A DNA stretch of 44,410 nucleotides from Spirabiliibacterium mucosae (GCF_014884965.1 NZ_JABTBO010000020.1:1-44410); one strand, 5' to 3'. Counted from the stretch's first letter, positions 9,753 to 19,719 are shown. The notes: a model not told the origin generated them from the letters alone. A program made the numbers and translations.

Positions 9753-10517
9753 ATGCATTCACAACAACCGATTATTCAAGTTAAAAACCTCGACTTTTAT
9801 TACAACGATTTCAAAGCGTTGAAAAACATCAATCTTGATATCGCCGAGAAAAAGGTGACCGCCTTTATCGGGCCGTCGGGCTGTGGCAAATCCACCTTGC
9901 TGCGCACCTTCAACAAAATGTACGCGCTCTACCCCGAGCAGCGCGTGGAGGGGCAAATTTTGCTCAACGGTGAAGATATTGTCACCAGCAGCCAAGATGT
10001 CGCCGCCCTGCGCGCCAAAGTGGGCATGGTGTTCCAAAAGCCGACACCGTTCCCGATGTCGATTTACGACAACATCGCCTTTGGCGTGCGCTTGTTTGAA
10101 AAGCTCAGCAAGCCTGAAATGGACGACCGCGTGGAGTGGGCGCTGACCAAAGCAGCACTTTGGAATGAAACCAAAGACAAACTGCACAAAAGTGGTTACA
10201 GCCTCTCCGGCGGCCAGCAGCAAAGGCTGTGCATCGCCCGCGGCATTGCCGTCAAGCCGCAAGTGCTGCTGCTCGATGAGCCTTGCTCGGCGCTTGACCC
10301 GATTTCAACCGGCTTAATTGAAAACTTGATTTTTGAGCTGAAAAAAGACTACAGCGTGGTGATTGTCACCCATAATATGCAACAAGCGGCGCGCTGCTCG
10401 GATTACACCTGCTTTATGTATCTTGGCGATGTAATCGAGTTTGGCGAAACCGACGTGCTATTCAACCAGCCGCAAGATCAACGCACCGCTGATTACATCA
10501 CTGGGCGTTTTGGATAA
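9753..10517 (+). CDS. pstB: Phosphate ABC transporter ATPase PstB
   Basis: The 254-residue ATPase that powers the PstSCAB importer. It has Walker [10 protein letters not shown] at residues 40-48, the Q-loop region [16 protein letters not shown] typical of PstB, the signature LSGGQQQRL, and Walker [13 protein letters not shown]. Length and all motifs are normal. It lies between pstA and phoU, ten bases before the latter. Confidence 0.97.
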   Translation: MHSQQPIIQVKNLDFYYNDFKALKNINLDIAEKKVTAFIGPSGCGKSTLLRTFNKMYALYPEQRVEGQILLNGEDIVTSSQDVAALRAKVGMVFQKPTPFPMSIYDNIAFGVRLFEKLSKPEMDDRVEWALTKAALWNETKDKLHKSGYSLSGGQQQRLCIARGIAVKPQVLLLDEPCSALDPISTGLIENLIFELKKDYSVVIVTHNMQQAARCSDYTCFMYLGDVIEFGETDVLFNQPQDQRTADYITGRFG

Positions 10518-10526
10518 GGAGAGAGT

Positions 10527-11210
10527 ATGTTAGAGCAGAAAAAACACACCAGCGGCCAATTTGACCTAGATATGCAGCACTTATTTTCGCTGCTGTTGAC
10601 CATGGGCAAGCTGGTGGAGCAGCAACTAACCAACGCCATGCGCGTGATCCGCGGCGATGAGGGCGTGGATGCACAAGCGGTGATCAAAGGCGATAAGCAA
10701 GTCAACGCGATGGAAGTGGCGATTGATGAAGCCTGTGTCACCCTGATTGCCCGCCGCCAGCCCGTGGCGCAGGATTTGCGCTTTATCATCACGGTGTTGA
10801 AAACCGCCTCCGAGCTTGAGCGCATTGGCGACACGGTGGACAAACTCTGCCGCACCCTGTTACACAACGACATCGCCAAAGAGCACGTGGTGCTTGAGAA
10901 AATGCAATTGATGGCACAACAGGCGATTGCGATGCTGCACAACAGCCTCAACGCGCTCAATGAGATGGATCTCAACTACGCCATTGAAGTCTACGCGCAA
11001 GACCAGCAAATCGACCAGCAATACCGCGCGCTGAAAAGCGAAATCACCGATCTGATGCGCGCCAACCCCGATGAGCTTGAGCGCTTTATCACGGTGTTGA
11101 TGTGTACCCGCGCGCTTGAGCGCATTGGCGATCGCAGCCAAAATATTTGTGAATTTATCTACTATTACCTCAAAGGCCACTTCCCGCGGCATAACGACAT
11201 CCAAGCCTAG
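10527..11210 (+). CDS. phoU: Phosphate signalling protein PhoU
   Basis: PhoU links the PstSCAB transporter to the PhoR/PhoB two-component system and dampens the Pho response when phosphate is plentiful. The 227-residue protein is all helical, with two PhoU repeats each bearing an E(R)IGD metal-binding motif: ELERIGDTVDK near residue 92 and ALERIGDRSQNI near residue 196. It closes the pst operon, with GGAG before the ATG at 10527. phoB and phoR are not adjacent. Confidence 0.95.
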   Translation: MLEQKKHTSGQFDLDMQHLFSLLLTMGKLVEQQLTNAMRVIRGDEGVDAQAVIKGDKQVNAMEVAIDEACVTLIARRQPVAQDLRFIITVLKTASELERIGDTVDKLCRTLLHNDIAKEHVVLEKMQLMAQQAIAMLHNSLNALNEMDLNYAIEVYAQDQQIDQQYRALKSEITDLMRANPDELERFITVLMCTRALERIGDRSQNICEFIYYYLKGHFPRHNDIQA

Positions 11211-11257
11211 TCACGCTAATGCAAAGTGCGGTATGATAATGCCTCCAAGGAGGCATT

Positions 11258-11650
11258 ATGGACACCAATTCCCCCGCTGTGCGCCTAGACAAATGGCTAT
11301 GGGCGGCGCGCTTTTATAAAACCCGCAGCCTCGCCCGCGAGATGATTGATGGCGGCAAGGTTCACTACAACGGCCAGCGCAGCAAGCCGAGCAAAATCGT
11401 CGAGCTTGGCGCGCACATCACGCTGCGCCAAGGCAGCGATGAAAAAGAGGTGATTGTGCAAGCGCTGAGTGACAAGCGCGGCGCGGCCAGCGTGGCGCAA
11501 ACGTTGTATCAAGAAACAGCGCAAAGCGTGCAAAAACGTGAGGCGATGGCGCTGGCGCGCAAGGCCAATGCGCTGTCGATGCCCAACCCTGAGCGGCGCC
11601 CAAACAAGAAAGAGCGGCGCGATTTGCTGAAATTTAAATATCAACGCTGA
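11258..11650 (+). CDS. hslR: Heat-shock protein 15, ribosome-associated (Hsp15)
   Basis: Hsp15 binds 50S subunits carrying a stalled peptidyl-tRNA and helps return them to translation. The 130-residue protein begins with an S4 RNA-binding domain (RLDKWLWAARFYKTRSLA, residues 9-26, with a GGKVHYNG turn) and ends with a basic tail. AAGGAGG lies before the ATG at 11258. It is followed by hslO 58 bases downstream, the usual hslR-hslO pair. Confidence 0.93.
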   Translation: MDTNSPAVRLDKWLWAARFYKTRSLAREMIDGGKVHYNGQRSKPSKIVELGAHITLRQGSDEKEVIVQALSDKRGAASVAQTLYQETAQSVQKREAMALARKANALSMPNPERRPNKKERRDLLKFKYQR

Positions 11651-11708
11651 CCTTGTATTCGCGCAATTTGGCGCCATATAAAGCACATCAAAGCAAAAAA
11701 GGCCGATT

Positions 11709-12578
11709 ATGACAACAGCAAAACACGATAACGACAGTTTATACCGATTTTTATTCCAAAACCGCGCCGTGCGCGGCGAATGGGTGCGCCTAAACCGCAC
11801 GTTTACTGACACCCTCAACACCCACGATTACCCAACCGCGGTGCGCAACTTGCTCGGCGAAATGATGGTGGCGACCGCACTGTTAACCGCCACCTTGAAA
11901 TTTGAAGGGGAAATCACGGTGCAAATCCGTGGCGACGGGCCGCTGAAATTGGCGCTGATTAACGGCGACGACCAACTGCAACTGCGCGCCCTGGCCCGCT
12001 GTGACGGCGAGATTGCCGACGACGCCAGCTTGCACGCGATGGTGGGCAACGCCGTGTTGTTAATTGCCATCAACCCGCGCCAAGGCGAGCGCTACCAAGG
12101 CATTGTCGAACTCGGTAAGCCGAGTGTGAGTGAGTGCTTACAAGACTATTTTGAGCGCTCCGAGCAATTAAAAACCGCACTTTGCATTAAAACTGGCGTT
12201 TATGACGGCGAAAGTGTCGCCGCCGGCATGTTGCTGCAAGTGATGCCCGATGGCATCGGTGAGCAAGACGATTTGCAACACCTGCAAGTGCTGATGGAAA
12301 CCGCCAAGGCTGAGGAGCTTTTTGGCCTTAGTGCGGAAGAGATGCTCTATCGTCTCTATCACGAAGAAGAGGTGGAATTATTTCCGAAAAGTGCGGTGCG
12401 CTTTCACTGTGGCTGCTCGCAAGAGCGCAGTGGCGGCGCGCTGATGCTGCTCAGCGACGATGAAATTGATGACATTCTCGCCGAGCACAATGGCAGCATA
12501 GACATGCGCTGTGAATGTTGTGGCACCCATTACTATTTCAACAAAGACACCATTGCCCAAATGAAACAGCAGCACTAG
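11709..12578 (+). CDS. hslO: Redox-regulated chaperone Hsp33
   Basis: Hsp33 is an ATP-independent holdase switched on by oxidation and unfolding. The 289-residue protein has the N-terminal Hsp33 domain and an intact C-terminal zinc switch: C234-x-C236 (CGC) and C268-x-x-C271 (within RCECCG). It follows hslR in the same direction and ends three bases before a strong intrinsic terminator, so hslR-hslO is probably one unit. Confidence 0.96.
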   Translation: MTTAKHDNDSLYRFLFQNRAVRGEWVRLNRTFTDTLNTHDYPTAVRNLLGEMMVATALLTATLKFEGEITVQIRGDGPLKLALINGDDQLQLRALARCDGEIADDASLHAMVGNAVLLIAINPRQGERYQGIVELGKPSVSECLQDYFERSEQLKTALCIKTGVYDGESVAAGMLLQVMPDGIGEQDDLQHLQVLMETAKAEELFGLSAEEMLYRLYHEEEVELFPKSAVRFHCGCSQERSGGALMLLSDDEIDDILAEHNGSIDMRCECCGTHYYFNKDTIAQMKQQH

Positions 12579-12580
12579 CA

Positions 12581-12605
12581 AAAACCCCGCACAATGCGGG
12601 GTTTT
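12581..12605 (+). terminator. Intrinsic terminator after hslO
   Basis: AAAACCCCGCA (12581-12591) pairs with TGCGGGGTTTT (12595-12605) around a CAA loop, and T-rich sequence follows. It isolates hslRO from pckA. Confidence 0.93.
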
Positions 12606-12630
12606 ATTTGTTTTATTTTTTATAAAATTT

Positions 12631-12692
12631 TGTGATCAACTTCTCAGACTTTGATCAAGCTAACAGTTTTACAAAACTTTTTGCCGTAGAAT
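12631..12692 (+). promoter_or_regulatory. CRP-like site and -10 element upstream of pckA
   Basis: TGTGA (12631-12635), six bases, then TCTCA (12642-12646) match the CRP consensus TGTGA-N6-TCACA at nine of ten half-site positions. A TAGAAT -10-like hexamer lies at 12687-12692, which would put the CRP site near -61, the standard class I position. No good -35 is visible, as expected for an activator-dependent promoter. Confidence 0.65.
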
Positions 12693-12735
12693 GTCACCAT
12701 TATTTGGTATTTAATCTTCAACTAACGAGGTAATT

Positions 12736-14367
12736 ATGAGCAGTGTAGAACAAGTCGTTCAAGACTTAGCAAAATTGGGTATTCACGACGTTAAAGAAGT
12801 GGTTTACAACCCAAGTTATGATCAACTTTTCGCCGAAGAAACCAAAGACGGCCTTGAAGGCTTTGAAAAAGGCCAAGTGACCGAACTCGGTGCCGTGAAC
12901 GTGAAAACGGGCGTTTACACCGGCCGCTCACCAAAAGACAAATTCTTTGTCAAAGACGAAACCACTGAAAACACCATTTGGTGGACATCCGACGAGTACA
13001 AAAACGACAACAAACCTGTCAGCAAAGAAACTTGGAAAGAAGTGAAAAAACTCGCCACCGAAGAGTTGAGCAACAAACGTTTGTTCGTGGTGGATGCCTT
13101 CTGTGGTGCCAACGAAAGCACCCGCTTGAAATTGCGCTTTGTGATGGAAGTGGCCTGGCAAGCGCACTTTGTAACCAATATGTTCATTCGCCCAACCAAA
13201 GAAGAATTGGCCAACTTCGGCGAGCCAGATTTTGTGATCATGAACGCCTCTAAAGCGAAAGTGACCAACTACAAAGAACTCGGCCTCAACTCTGAAACTG
13301 CCGTGGTGTTCAACTTGACTGAAAAAGTGCAAGTGATCTTAAACACATGGTACGGCGGGGAAATGAAAAAAGGTATGTTCTCTTACATGAACTACCTGCT
13401 GCCACTCAACGGCATGGCTTCTATGCACTGCTCGGCTAACACCAGCAAAGACGGCAAAGAAACCGCGATTTTCTTCGGCCTTTCAGGCACGGGTAAAACC
13501 ACCCTGTCAACCGACCCTAAACGTTTGTTGATTGGTGATGATGAACACGGCTGGGACGACGACGGTATCTTCAACTTTGAAGGCGGTTGCTACGCGAAAG
13601 TGATCAATTTGTCTAAAGAAAACGAGCCAGACATCTACAACGCCATCAAACGCGATGCGTTGCTTGAAAACGTCACCGTGGATGAAAACGGCAAAATCGA
13701 CTTCACTGATAAGAGCGTGACTGAAAACACCCGTGTGTCTTACCCAATCTATCACATTGAAAACATTGTGAAACCGGTGTCAAAAGCGGGACACGCCAAC
13801 AAAGTGATCTTCTTGTCGGCTGACGCCTTTGGTGTGTTGCCACCGGTGTCTATCTTGACACCAGAGCAAACCAAATACTACTTCCTCTCTGGCTTCACCG
13901 CCAAATTGGCCGGTACAGAGCGCGGCGTGACTGAACCAACCCCAACCTTCTCAGCGTGTTTCGGCGCGGCTTTCTTGAGCTTGCACCCAACCAAATACGC
14001 CGAAGAATTGGTGAAAAAAATGGAAGCCACTGGCGCCAAAGCTTATCTAGTCAACACCGGCTGGAACGGCAGCGGCAAACGTATCTCCATTAAAGATACC
14101 CGCGGCATCATCGATGCAATTTTAGATGGCTCAATCGACAAAGCCGAAACCAAAAATATCCCAATTTTTGATTTCAAAGTGCCAACCGCACTGCCAGGCG
14201 TTGACCCATCAATCCTTGACCCACGCGACACTTATGCCGACAAAGCAGAGTGGACCAAACGCGCTGAAGACTTGGCAGACCGTTTCGTGAAAAACTTCTC
14301 GAAATACACTGGCAACGAAGCCGGCAAAGCGTTGGTCAGCGCAGGCCCTAAAAATAATCAGCTTTAA
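12736..14367 (+). CDS. pckA: Phosphoenolpyruvate carboxykinase (ATP)
   Basis: PckA interconverts oxaloacetate and phosphoenolpyruvate with ATP. In Pasteurellaceae it often works in the carboxylating direction towards succinate as well as in gluconeogenesis. The 543-residue protein has the kinase-1a P-loop [11 protein letters not shown] near residue 248, preceded by the PEPCK-specific [11 protein letters not shown] segment, and the metal-binding [10 protein letters not shown] shortly after. CGAGG precedes the ATG at 12736. It stands alone between two terminators. Its codon use looks more biased than its neighbours', consistent with high expression. Confidence 0.97.
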   Translation: MSSVEQVVQDLAKLGIHDVKEVVYNPSYDQLFAEETKDGLEGFEKGQVTELGAVNVKTGVYTGRSPKDKFFVKDETTENTIWWTSDEYKNDNKPVSKETWKEVKKLATEELSNKRLFVVDAFCGANESTRLKLRFVMEVAWQAHFVTNMFIRPTKEELANFGEPDFVIMNASKAKVTNYKELGLNSETAVVFNLTEKVQVILNTWYGGEMKKGMFSYMNYLLPLNGMASMHCSANTSKDGKETAIFFGLSGTGKTTLSTDPKRLLIGDDEHGWDDDGIFNFEGGCYAKVINLSKENEPDIYNAIKRDALLENVTVDENGKIDFTDKSVTENTRVSYPIYHIENIVKPVSKAGHANKVIFLSADAFGVLPPVSILTPEQTKYYFLSGFTAKLAGTERGVTEPTPTFSACFGAAFLSLHPTKYAEELVKKMEATGAKAYLVNTGWNGSGKRISIKDTRGIIDAILDGSIDKAETKNIPIFDFKVPTALPGVDPSILDPRDTYADKAEWTKRAEDLADRFVKNFSKYTGNEAGKALVSAGPKNNQL

Positions 14368-14377
14368 GCTCTTCTCC

Positions 14378-14409
14378 AACCGCACTTTGCACAAAGTGCG
14401 GTTTTTTTT
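14378..14409 (+). terminator. USS-pair terminator after pckA
   Basis: AACCGCACTTT (14378-14388) and AAAGTGCGGTT (14393-14403) are inverted uptake signals around a short loop, followed by a run of T. This is a textbook case of an uptake-signal pair acting as a terminator. Confidence 0.93.
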
Positions 14410-14473
14410 GCGCGCTGAAAAATGAACGTGTACAATCTAGCCATAATCATTCTTATTTGTATTCGAGGTTTGT

Positions 14474-15415
14474 ATGACCGCACTTTGCCCCCACACCCAG
14501 CTCTCCGCCCAGCATGGGCTGCTCAGTTGCCCTTTAAACCAATTCCAACTGATTGATATTGAAGGCGCGGATGCGCAAACCTTCCTGCAAGGGCAGCTCA
14601 CCTGTGATGTCAACAAACTTGCTGTGGGCGAAAACACCTTGTGTGCGCACTGCGACCCGAAAGGCAAAGTGTGGGCGGTCTATTGGCTGGTGAAATTCAG
14701 CGAAACGCATTTTGCGCTGCTGGTGAGAAAGGCTTTGTTGCCACAAGCGTTGCAAGAACTGAAAAAATACGCCGTGTTTTCAAAAGTGACCTTCACCGAG
14801 CGTGAGGCAGCGCTCTTTGGCCTGGCGGGCAGTGATGCAGCCGAGGCACTGGGCGCCCACCTTGAGGCACCGAATAGTGAAACGCCGCTCAGCCAGCGCG
14901 GCGAGCTGCACGCCTGCTACCTTGCCTGCCCACAACCGCGCTTTTTGCTCATTGCACCCGTTGAGGGTTTCACGCTTAAGACAACGCACGATGCAACGCT
15001 GTGGGATGTGCTTGACCAGCAAGACGGCGTGCCCGTGCTCTCTGGTGCCAGCCAGCAGGAATTTATCCCGCAGGCGCTGAATTTGCAACACTTAGGCCGC
15101 GCCATTTCCTTCCAAAAAGGCTGCTACATCGGGCAAGAAACGGTCGCCCGCGCCAAATACCGCGGTGCGAATAAACGCGCGCTGTTCACCCTGATTGCAA
15201 CAACCCCTGTGCAAGCCGAACTTGGCACCAGTGTGGAGCTGGCACTTGAGCAAAACTGGCGCAAAACCGGCCATATTGTAAGTGTAACCTGCCATAACAA
15301 CACGCACTATGTGCAAGTGGTGCTACCGAAAGACACCCAAGCCAGCGCCAAGCTGCGCCTAGGCGAGGTGCCTTTAGCGGTGCTGCCCCTGCCGTTTGAG
15401 CTCAACGACGAATAA
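14474..15415 (+). CDS. ygfZ: tRNA-modifying protein YgfZ (folate-binding, Fe-S cluster related)
   Basis: YgfZ is a folate-dependent protein of the GcvT-like family needed for full activity of some Fe-S enzymes, including MiaB. The 313-residue protein carries the diagnostic KGCYIGQE motif near residue 215, with the conserved cysteine. CGAGG lies upstream of the ATG at 14474. It has its own terminator and converges on proS. An uptake signal overlaps its second to fifth codons. Confidence 0.92.
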   Translation: MTALCPHTQLSAQHGLLSCPLNQFQLIDIEGADAQTFLQGQLTCDVNKLAVGENTLCAHCDPKGKVWAVYWLVKFSETHFALLVRKALLPQALQELKKYAVFSKVTFTEREAALFGLAGSDAAEALGAHLEAPNSETPLSQRGELHACYLACPQPRFLLIAPVEGFTLKTTHDATLWDVLDQQDGVPVLSGASQQEFIPQALNLQHLGRAISFQKGCYIGQETVARAKYRGANKRALFTLIATTPVQAELGTSVELALEQNWRKTGHIVSVTCHNNTHYVQVVLPKDTQASAKLRLGEVPLAVLPLPFELNDE

Positions 15416-15417
15416 CA

Positions 15418-15452
15418 AAAAGCCCCTTGCTCTTGAAGACCAAGGGGCTTTT
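15418..15452. terminator. Bidirectional terminator between ygfZ and proS
   Basis: AAAAGCCCCTTG (15418-15429) and CAAGGGGCTTTT (15441-15452) form a 12-bp stem with an 11-base loop and A/T tails on both sides, so it can end transcription of both convergent genes. Confidence 0.9.
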
Positions 15453-15470
15453 CACTGACGTATAAGTCAA

Positions 15471-17192
15471 TTATGCCTTGACCGCACTTTGGATAAAGTC
15501 TAACAGTGCGTCTTTGGCGATCATGCGTTTTTCGCCGCTGCGGCGGTGTTTGTATTCAATCTCGCCGTTGTTGAGGTTCTTCTCGCCGATCACAATCGTG
15601 TGCGGGATGCCAATCAACTCCATGTCGGCAAACATCACGCCTGGGCGCTCTTTGCGGTCATCAAACAGCACCTCAATGCCTTGGGCACTCAAAGTGCGGT
15701 AGAGCTCTTCGGCGTAGGCCTGCACGGCGGGGGATTTGTGCATATTCATCGGCACAATCGCCACTTGGAACGGCGCGAGCGCATCTGTCCAGATGATGCC
15801 GCGCTCGTCGTGGTTTTGCTCAATCGCGGCGGCCACCACACGGCTCACGCCAATGCCGTAGCAGCCCATTTCCATGGTTTGCGGCCGGCCGTCTTCGCCT
15901 TGCACAGTGGCATTCATCGCTTTGGAGTATTTTTCACCGAGCTGGAAGATGTGGCCAACTTCAATCCCACGTTTGATTTGCAGCACGCCTTTGCCGCACG
16001 GGCTTGGGTCGCCTTCCACCACGTTGCGCAAATCTGCCACCTCAGGCTCTGGCAAATCACGCCCCCAGTTGATGCCAAAATAGTGCTTGCCGTCAATGTT
16101 GGCACCGGCGGCAAAGTCACTCATTGTCGCCACGCTGCGGTCAACAATAATTGGCAGTGGCAAATTCACTGGCCCCAGTGAGCCAACGCCTGCGCCAATC
16201 GCGGCTTTGATCTCTGCCTCGTCAGCGAAAGTCAGCGGCGAGCCGACTTGTGGCAATTTCTCAGCTTTCACTTCATTGAGCTCGTGATCGCCGCGCACCA
16301 TCAGCGCGACCAAACCGCACTTGCCGTTTTCGTCTGCCACGCCGCGCACAATTAGAGTTTTCACGGTTTTTTCAATTGGCAGATTAAACTGCTCAACCAG
16401 TTGTGCGATGGTTTTCGCATTCGGCGTATCCACCTCACGCATCGCCTCACTCGGCGCGCGGCGCTCGCCTAATGCCAAAGCTTCCGCCAGCTCAATATTG
16501 GCGGCGTAATCGGATTCAGTTGAAAAAACAATATCATCTTCACCGCTGGCGGCCAGCACTTGGAACTCGTGGGAGGCGCTGCCACCAATCGAGCCGGTGT
16601 CCGCCTGCACAGGGCGGAAATCGAGCCCCAAGCGGGTGAAAATGTTGCAATAGGTTTGATACATCACATCATAGGTTTCTTGCAAGCTAGCTTTGTTGAT
16701 GTGGAATGAGTAAGCATCTTTCATCAAAAACTCGCGTGAGCGCATCACCCCAAAGCGAGGGCGCACTTCATCGCGGAATTTGGTTTGAATTTGGTATAAA
16801 TTGATCGGCAACTGTTTGTAGCTAGTCAGCTCACGGCGCGCGAGATCGGTTATCACCTCTTCGTGAGTGGGCCCGAGCACAAAGTCACGCTCGCCGCGGT
16901 CTTTAATGCGCAAAAGCTCAGGGCCGTATTGCTCCCAGCGACCTGATTCTTGCCACAAATCCGCTGGCTGCACCACCGGCATCGAGACTTCAATCGCGCC
17001 ACTTTTGTTCATTTCTTCACGCACCACGCGTTCGACTTTTTGCAACACCCGCAGCCCGGTTGGCAGCCAAGTGTAGAGGCCGGCGGCCAGTTTGCGCACC
17101 ATGCCTGCGCGCAGCATCAGTTGAATGCTGACAATTTCCGCGTCATTGGGGGTTTCTTTTAAGGTTGATAATAAATATTGGCTTGTTCGCAT
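15471..17192 (-). CDS. proS: Proline-tRNA ligase
   Basis: ProS charges tRNA-Pro. The 573-residue protein is the long bacterial type: class II core with motif 2 ([21 protein letters not shown]) near residues 138-160, then a YbaK-like editing insertion at roughly 220-390 that removes misacylated alanine, motif 3 ([10 protein letters not shown]) near 440, and a C-terminal anticodon-binding domain. The start at 17192 gives the expected [14 protein letters not shown]-terminus. It is convergent with ygfZ and has no coupled neighbour. Confidence 0.97.
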   Translation of the reverse strand: MRTSQYLLSTLKETPNDAEIVSIQLMLRAGMVRKLAAGLYTWLPTGLRVLQKVERVVREEMNKSGAIEVSMPVVQPADLWQESGRWEQYGPELLRIKDRGERDFVLGPTHEEVITDLARRELTSYKQLPINLYQIQTKFRDEVRPRFGVMRSREFLMKDAYSFHINKASLQETYDVMYQTYCNIFTRLGLDFRPVQADTGSIGGSASHEFQVLAASGEDDIVFSTESDYAANIELAEALALGERRAPSEAMREVDTPNAKTIAQLVEQFNLPIEKTVKTLIVRGVADENGKCGLVALMVRGDHELNEVKAEKLPQVGSPLTFADEAEIKAAIGAGVGSLGPVNLPLPIIVDRSVATMSDFAAGANIDGKHYFGINWGRDLPEPEVADLRNVVEGDPSPCGKGVLQIKRGIEVGHIFQLGEKYSKAMNATVQGEDGRPQTMEMGCYGIGVSRVVAAAIEQNHDERGIIWTDALAPFQVAIVPMNMHKSPAVQAYAEELYRTLSAQGIEVLFDDRKERPGVMFADMELIGIPHTIVIGEKNLNNGEIEYKHRRSGEKRMIAKDALLDFIQSAVKA

Positions 17193-17279
17193 AGATTTGT
17201 TCCAAGGGTGAAAATGGCGCTATTTTAGCACCAAAGTGCGGTTGGTTGGTATAAAAATCCGCGCAACCGCACGTTTTGA

Positions 17280-18743
17280 TCAAAAGCGCTTGCTCAGCTC
17301 AAGGAAGATGCGGCTTTTGTCGTAGGTGTAAAACGGGTGGTTACTTTTCACGTTTTGATAACTCCAGGTCACGCGCGGGGTGATGCCCCAAAAGTGTACG
17401 CTGCGATGCCATAGGCTGACATTGGCGGAGTATTCATCGTCTTTTTGCGCCACGGTCAAAAACCGCCCAGGCGCTTTGTATTCGCGCTTGCCGTAGCCCA
17501 GCACCACGCGAGTTGACAGGCCCCATTTCCACTCTTGCCCCCAGCCTAGGCGCAAACCTTTGCGATCGGAGGCGTCGTCTTTGTCGCGCGCGTTGTCACG
17601 GCTGTAATCGGCGCCGAGTAGCCAATACTGATTGCCGCTTGGCATATAAAGCAAGGTGTTGGACCACAAATAGTTGTTGCCGTTTAAGTGCTTACGTTCT
17701 TGGTAGCGCTGCTCGCCGTATTCCAGCGCGCTGGAAATTTGCCAGTGCGGGCTGAGCCAATAGCTCGCATCAAGCCGCGCGCCGGTGGTTTTTGAAAACT
17801 GTTTTAACGCATCGCCACCGCTTGAGCCGCCGCCATACCAGCGTTTTTCAAAAAACGGCGTAAGGCTGATTTCACTGCGCGCGGTTTGAAAGCCCACGCC
17901 TGCGCCCACGCGTGCGGTGACTTGATTGTATTTTTTGTTATCCCAATAGTATTTGCCATAAACATCACCGCTGAGCTTGGTGAACCAGCCACCTTGCAGT
18001 GACCATTTTTTATCCACGCCAAAATTGTAACTCAGCCCTTGCGCATCTTCGCGATCCCAAGCGGTGAACTTGCGCCCGTTGACATCAAGCGTGGTGCCCG
18101 CTTTGGGCGCGTTGTTAATGTTCGGCTCACGCATATAACTCACGCCACCGTTGAACGACCACGCATCGCGCTGATTGAGCGCTTGCAAATATTGATCAAT
18201 CACCTCTTTGGCCTCAGCAGGCAGCTTTTCACTGCGCAGCTTTTCAAATTGATCTTTCGCCGCGTCGTTTTCGTTGTTTAAAAACAGCGCCTGCGCCATT
18301 TGAAAGCGCACTGGCAGCACTTGCGGATTTTCAGCAAACAGTTGGCGATAAAGCGCCACCGAGCGGGCATAATCGCCTTTTTCGCGCGCCAAAATCGCCT
18401 CGCCCCATTTCACCAACAGTGGGTCATGTTTATCAAAAGTGCGGTACATCGGCAGCAACAGCGCCACGCCATCGGCGTTGTTTTGCACCAAGGCTGGCAC
18501 CAGCGCGCGCACCACCAAATCAGGGTGTTTGGCCAGCTCTTCTTTGCTGATCGACAGCGTTTTGTCGTCCTTTTCGCGCGCCACGGCAGGCGCCTTTTTC
18601 GGCGCAACAGGGCGGGCAACGTCAAGCTGAGTTTCGGGCAAATCGCGCGGCTCAGGCTTGGCCTCTTGCGCCAAAGCAGGCGCGGAAATCAAAAGTGCGG
18701 TCGCCAGCAGCGACAAGGGTAATTTGCTGATGTGATACGTCAT
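17280..18743 (-). CDS. Surface lipoprotein assembly modulator (Slam), outer-membrane translocator
   Basis: Slam proteins move folded-barrel lipoproteins such as TbpB, LbpB or fHbp from the periplasm to the cell surface. This 487-residue protein has a signal peptide ending ALA-QE near residue 26, a helical part at about 65-190 with tetratricopeptide-like features (AILAREKGDYARSVALYRQL), and a C-terminal part from about 195 built of alternating amphipathic strands that ends in a terminal phenylalanine, as outer-membrane barrels do. The two-part build and length match Slam (DUF560). AGGGAG precedes the ATG at 18743. Upstream in the same direction lies a TbpB-like lipoprotein gene, its probable cargo. 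A hairpin between the two may set Slam below cargo in expression. The family call is good; the cargo is inferred from position. Confidence 0.88.
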   Translation of the reverse strand: MTYHISKLPLSLLATALLISAPALAQEAKPEPRDLPETQLDVARPVAPKKAPAVAREKDDKTLSISKEELAKHPDLVVRALVPALVQNNADGVALLLPMYRTFDKHDPLLVKWGEAILAREKGDYARSVALYRQLFAENPQVLPVRFQMAQALFLNNENDAAKDQFEKLRSEKLPAEAKEVIDQYLQALNQRDAWSFNGGVSYMREPNINNAPKAGTTLDVNGRKFTAWDREDAQGLSYNFGVDKKWSLQGGWFTKLSGDVYGKYYWDNKKYNQVTARVGAGVGFQTARSEISLTPFFEKRWYGGGSSGGDALKQFSKTTGARLDASYWLSPHWQISSALEYGEQRYQERKHLNGNNYLWSNTLLYMPSGNQYWLLGADYSRDNARDKDDASDRKGLRLGWGQEWKWGLSTRVVLGYGKREYKAPGRFLTVAQKDDEYSANVSLWHRSVHFWGITPRVTWSYQNVKSNHPFYTYDKSRIFLELSKRF

Positions 18744-18762
18744 ACGGCTCCCTAAAATAAAT

Positions 18763-18786
18763 AAAGCTATCCATGCGAATAGCTTT
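18763..18786 (-). terminator. Hairpin between lipoprotein and Slam genes
   Basis: AAAGCTAT (18763-18770) and ATAGCTTT (18779-18786) form an 8-bp stem. On the minus strand it is followed by T-rich sequence. It sits in the 79-base gap, so it probably terminates most lipoprotein transcripts and lets some read into the Slam gene. Confidence 0.7.
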
Positions 18787-18822
18787 ATTGTAACAGGTTA
18801 AATAAGAATGTTTATCACTTTA

Positions 18823-19719
18823 TCATTTTTGCTTTTCAGCAGCAAACACCACGCCCCATTTTTCATTGTGCGCAATACCTGCCACATTTGCGGCATTTGG
18901 CCCGTAGAATGCGCCATTTAATTGCGCTGTTTTTTCTGCTTCAGATTGCAAATTAGCGCGCTCAATATCGGCTTTATCTAGGTTAACCAAGCTTGCTGTA
19001 CCCGCAAATTTGTTGCCTTTGATGTCTGCTTGAAGCGTCACCATTTCTTTTCTGTCTTTATCATTGGATTTGGTTGATGCATAAATGCTACCAGTGAGTT
19101 TTTTAGCATCGAAATCAGCGGTCAGCTCAGGTGAGAAGTTCATGGCTCTCAATGCATCTTTTTCTTTGGTTCCATCAAGATCAAACAGCCCTACCATCGC
19201 GGAGTTTGTTGTGGCGTATTTCACTTTGTTTGATTGAGGAATATCCTTAAGTGCGGTCAACTCACCGTTGTAATAAGCAATCGCGTTATTACCTTTGACG
19301 GTGTAACCCACTTGAACGTAATCTAACACGTTGCCGCAGCAAACAGCCTCGTTATTGATAATCATCCAGCGGCCAGAATAAATGCCTGAATATTGATTCT
19401 GTTTTAACACAGACATTTCTTTGCCATCGACTTTGATTTTACCGTAATCATTTGAGCTGACTGCGGCATATATCGCATTGGCAGGCTTGCCGTCTTCAAC
19501 GTTCAACGTCACGCTGCCACCATGATATTTATCGCCCGCAGCTTCAACTTTATTGACAACGTCTTTCGCCTTATCTTCTACCTTTTTCGCGGAGTTTTCG
19601 ACTTTGTTCACGGCAGAATCGCTGCTGCTGTCGCCGTCACCGCCGCTGCTGCCACAAGCGGTTAACACTAATGCGGCCAGTGCGGTTAAGCTGAGTTTGA
19701 TGAGTTTCTTCTCTAACAT
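18823..19719 (-). CDS. TbpB-like surface lipoprotein, probable Slam cargo
   Basis: The 298-residue precursor has a lipoprotein signal with lipobox VLTAC (cysteine near residue 22) and a Gly/Ser/Asp-rich linker that suits surface display. A helical charged stretch follows (NKVENSAKKVEDKAKDVVNKVE). The C-terminal portion has alternating beta strands and ends NGAFYGPNAANVAGIA and GVVFAAEKQ, which is the closing pattern of the TbpB-type 8-stranded barrel recognised by Slam. AGGAG lies six bases before the ATG at 19719. It is directly upstream of the Slam gene. A 13-unit GGTC tract lies about 150-200 bases upstream. The ligand is unknown; related proteins bind transferrin, haemoglobin, haem or complement factors. 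Confidence 0.85.
   Translation of the reverse strand: MLEKKLIKLSLTALAALVLTACGSSGGDGDSSSDSAVNKVENSAKKVEDKAKDVVNKVEAAGDKYHGGSVTLNVEDGKPANAIYAAVSSNDYGKIKVDGKEMSVLKQNQYSGIYSGRWMIINNEAVCCGNVLDYVQVGYTVKGNNAIAYYNGELTALKDIPQSNKVKYATTNSAMVGLFDLDGTKEKDALRAMNFSPELTADFDAKKLTGSIYASTKSNDKDRKEMVTLQADIKGNKFAGTASLVNLDKADIERANLQSEAEKTAQLNGAFYGPNAANVAGIAHNEKWGVVFAAEKQK

Noticed and set aside
9759-10262. 167-codon minus-strand frame opposite pstB
   Set aside because: It is a shadow of the PstB coding sequence, which has all ABC ATPase motifs.
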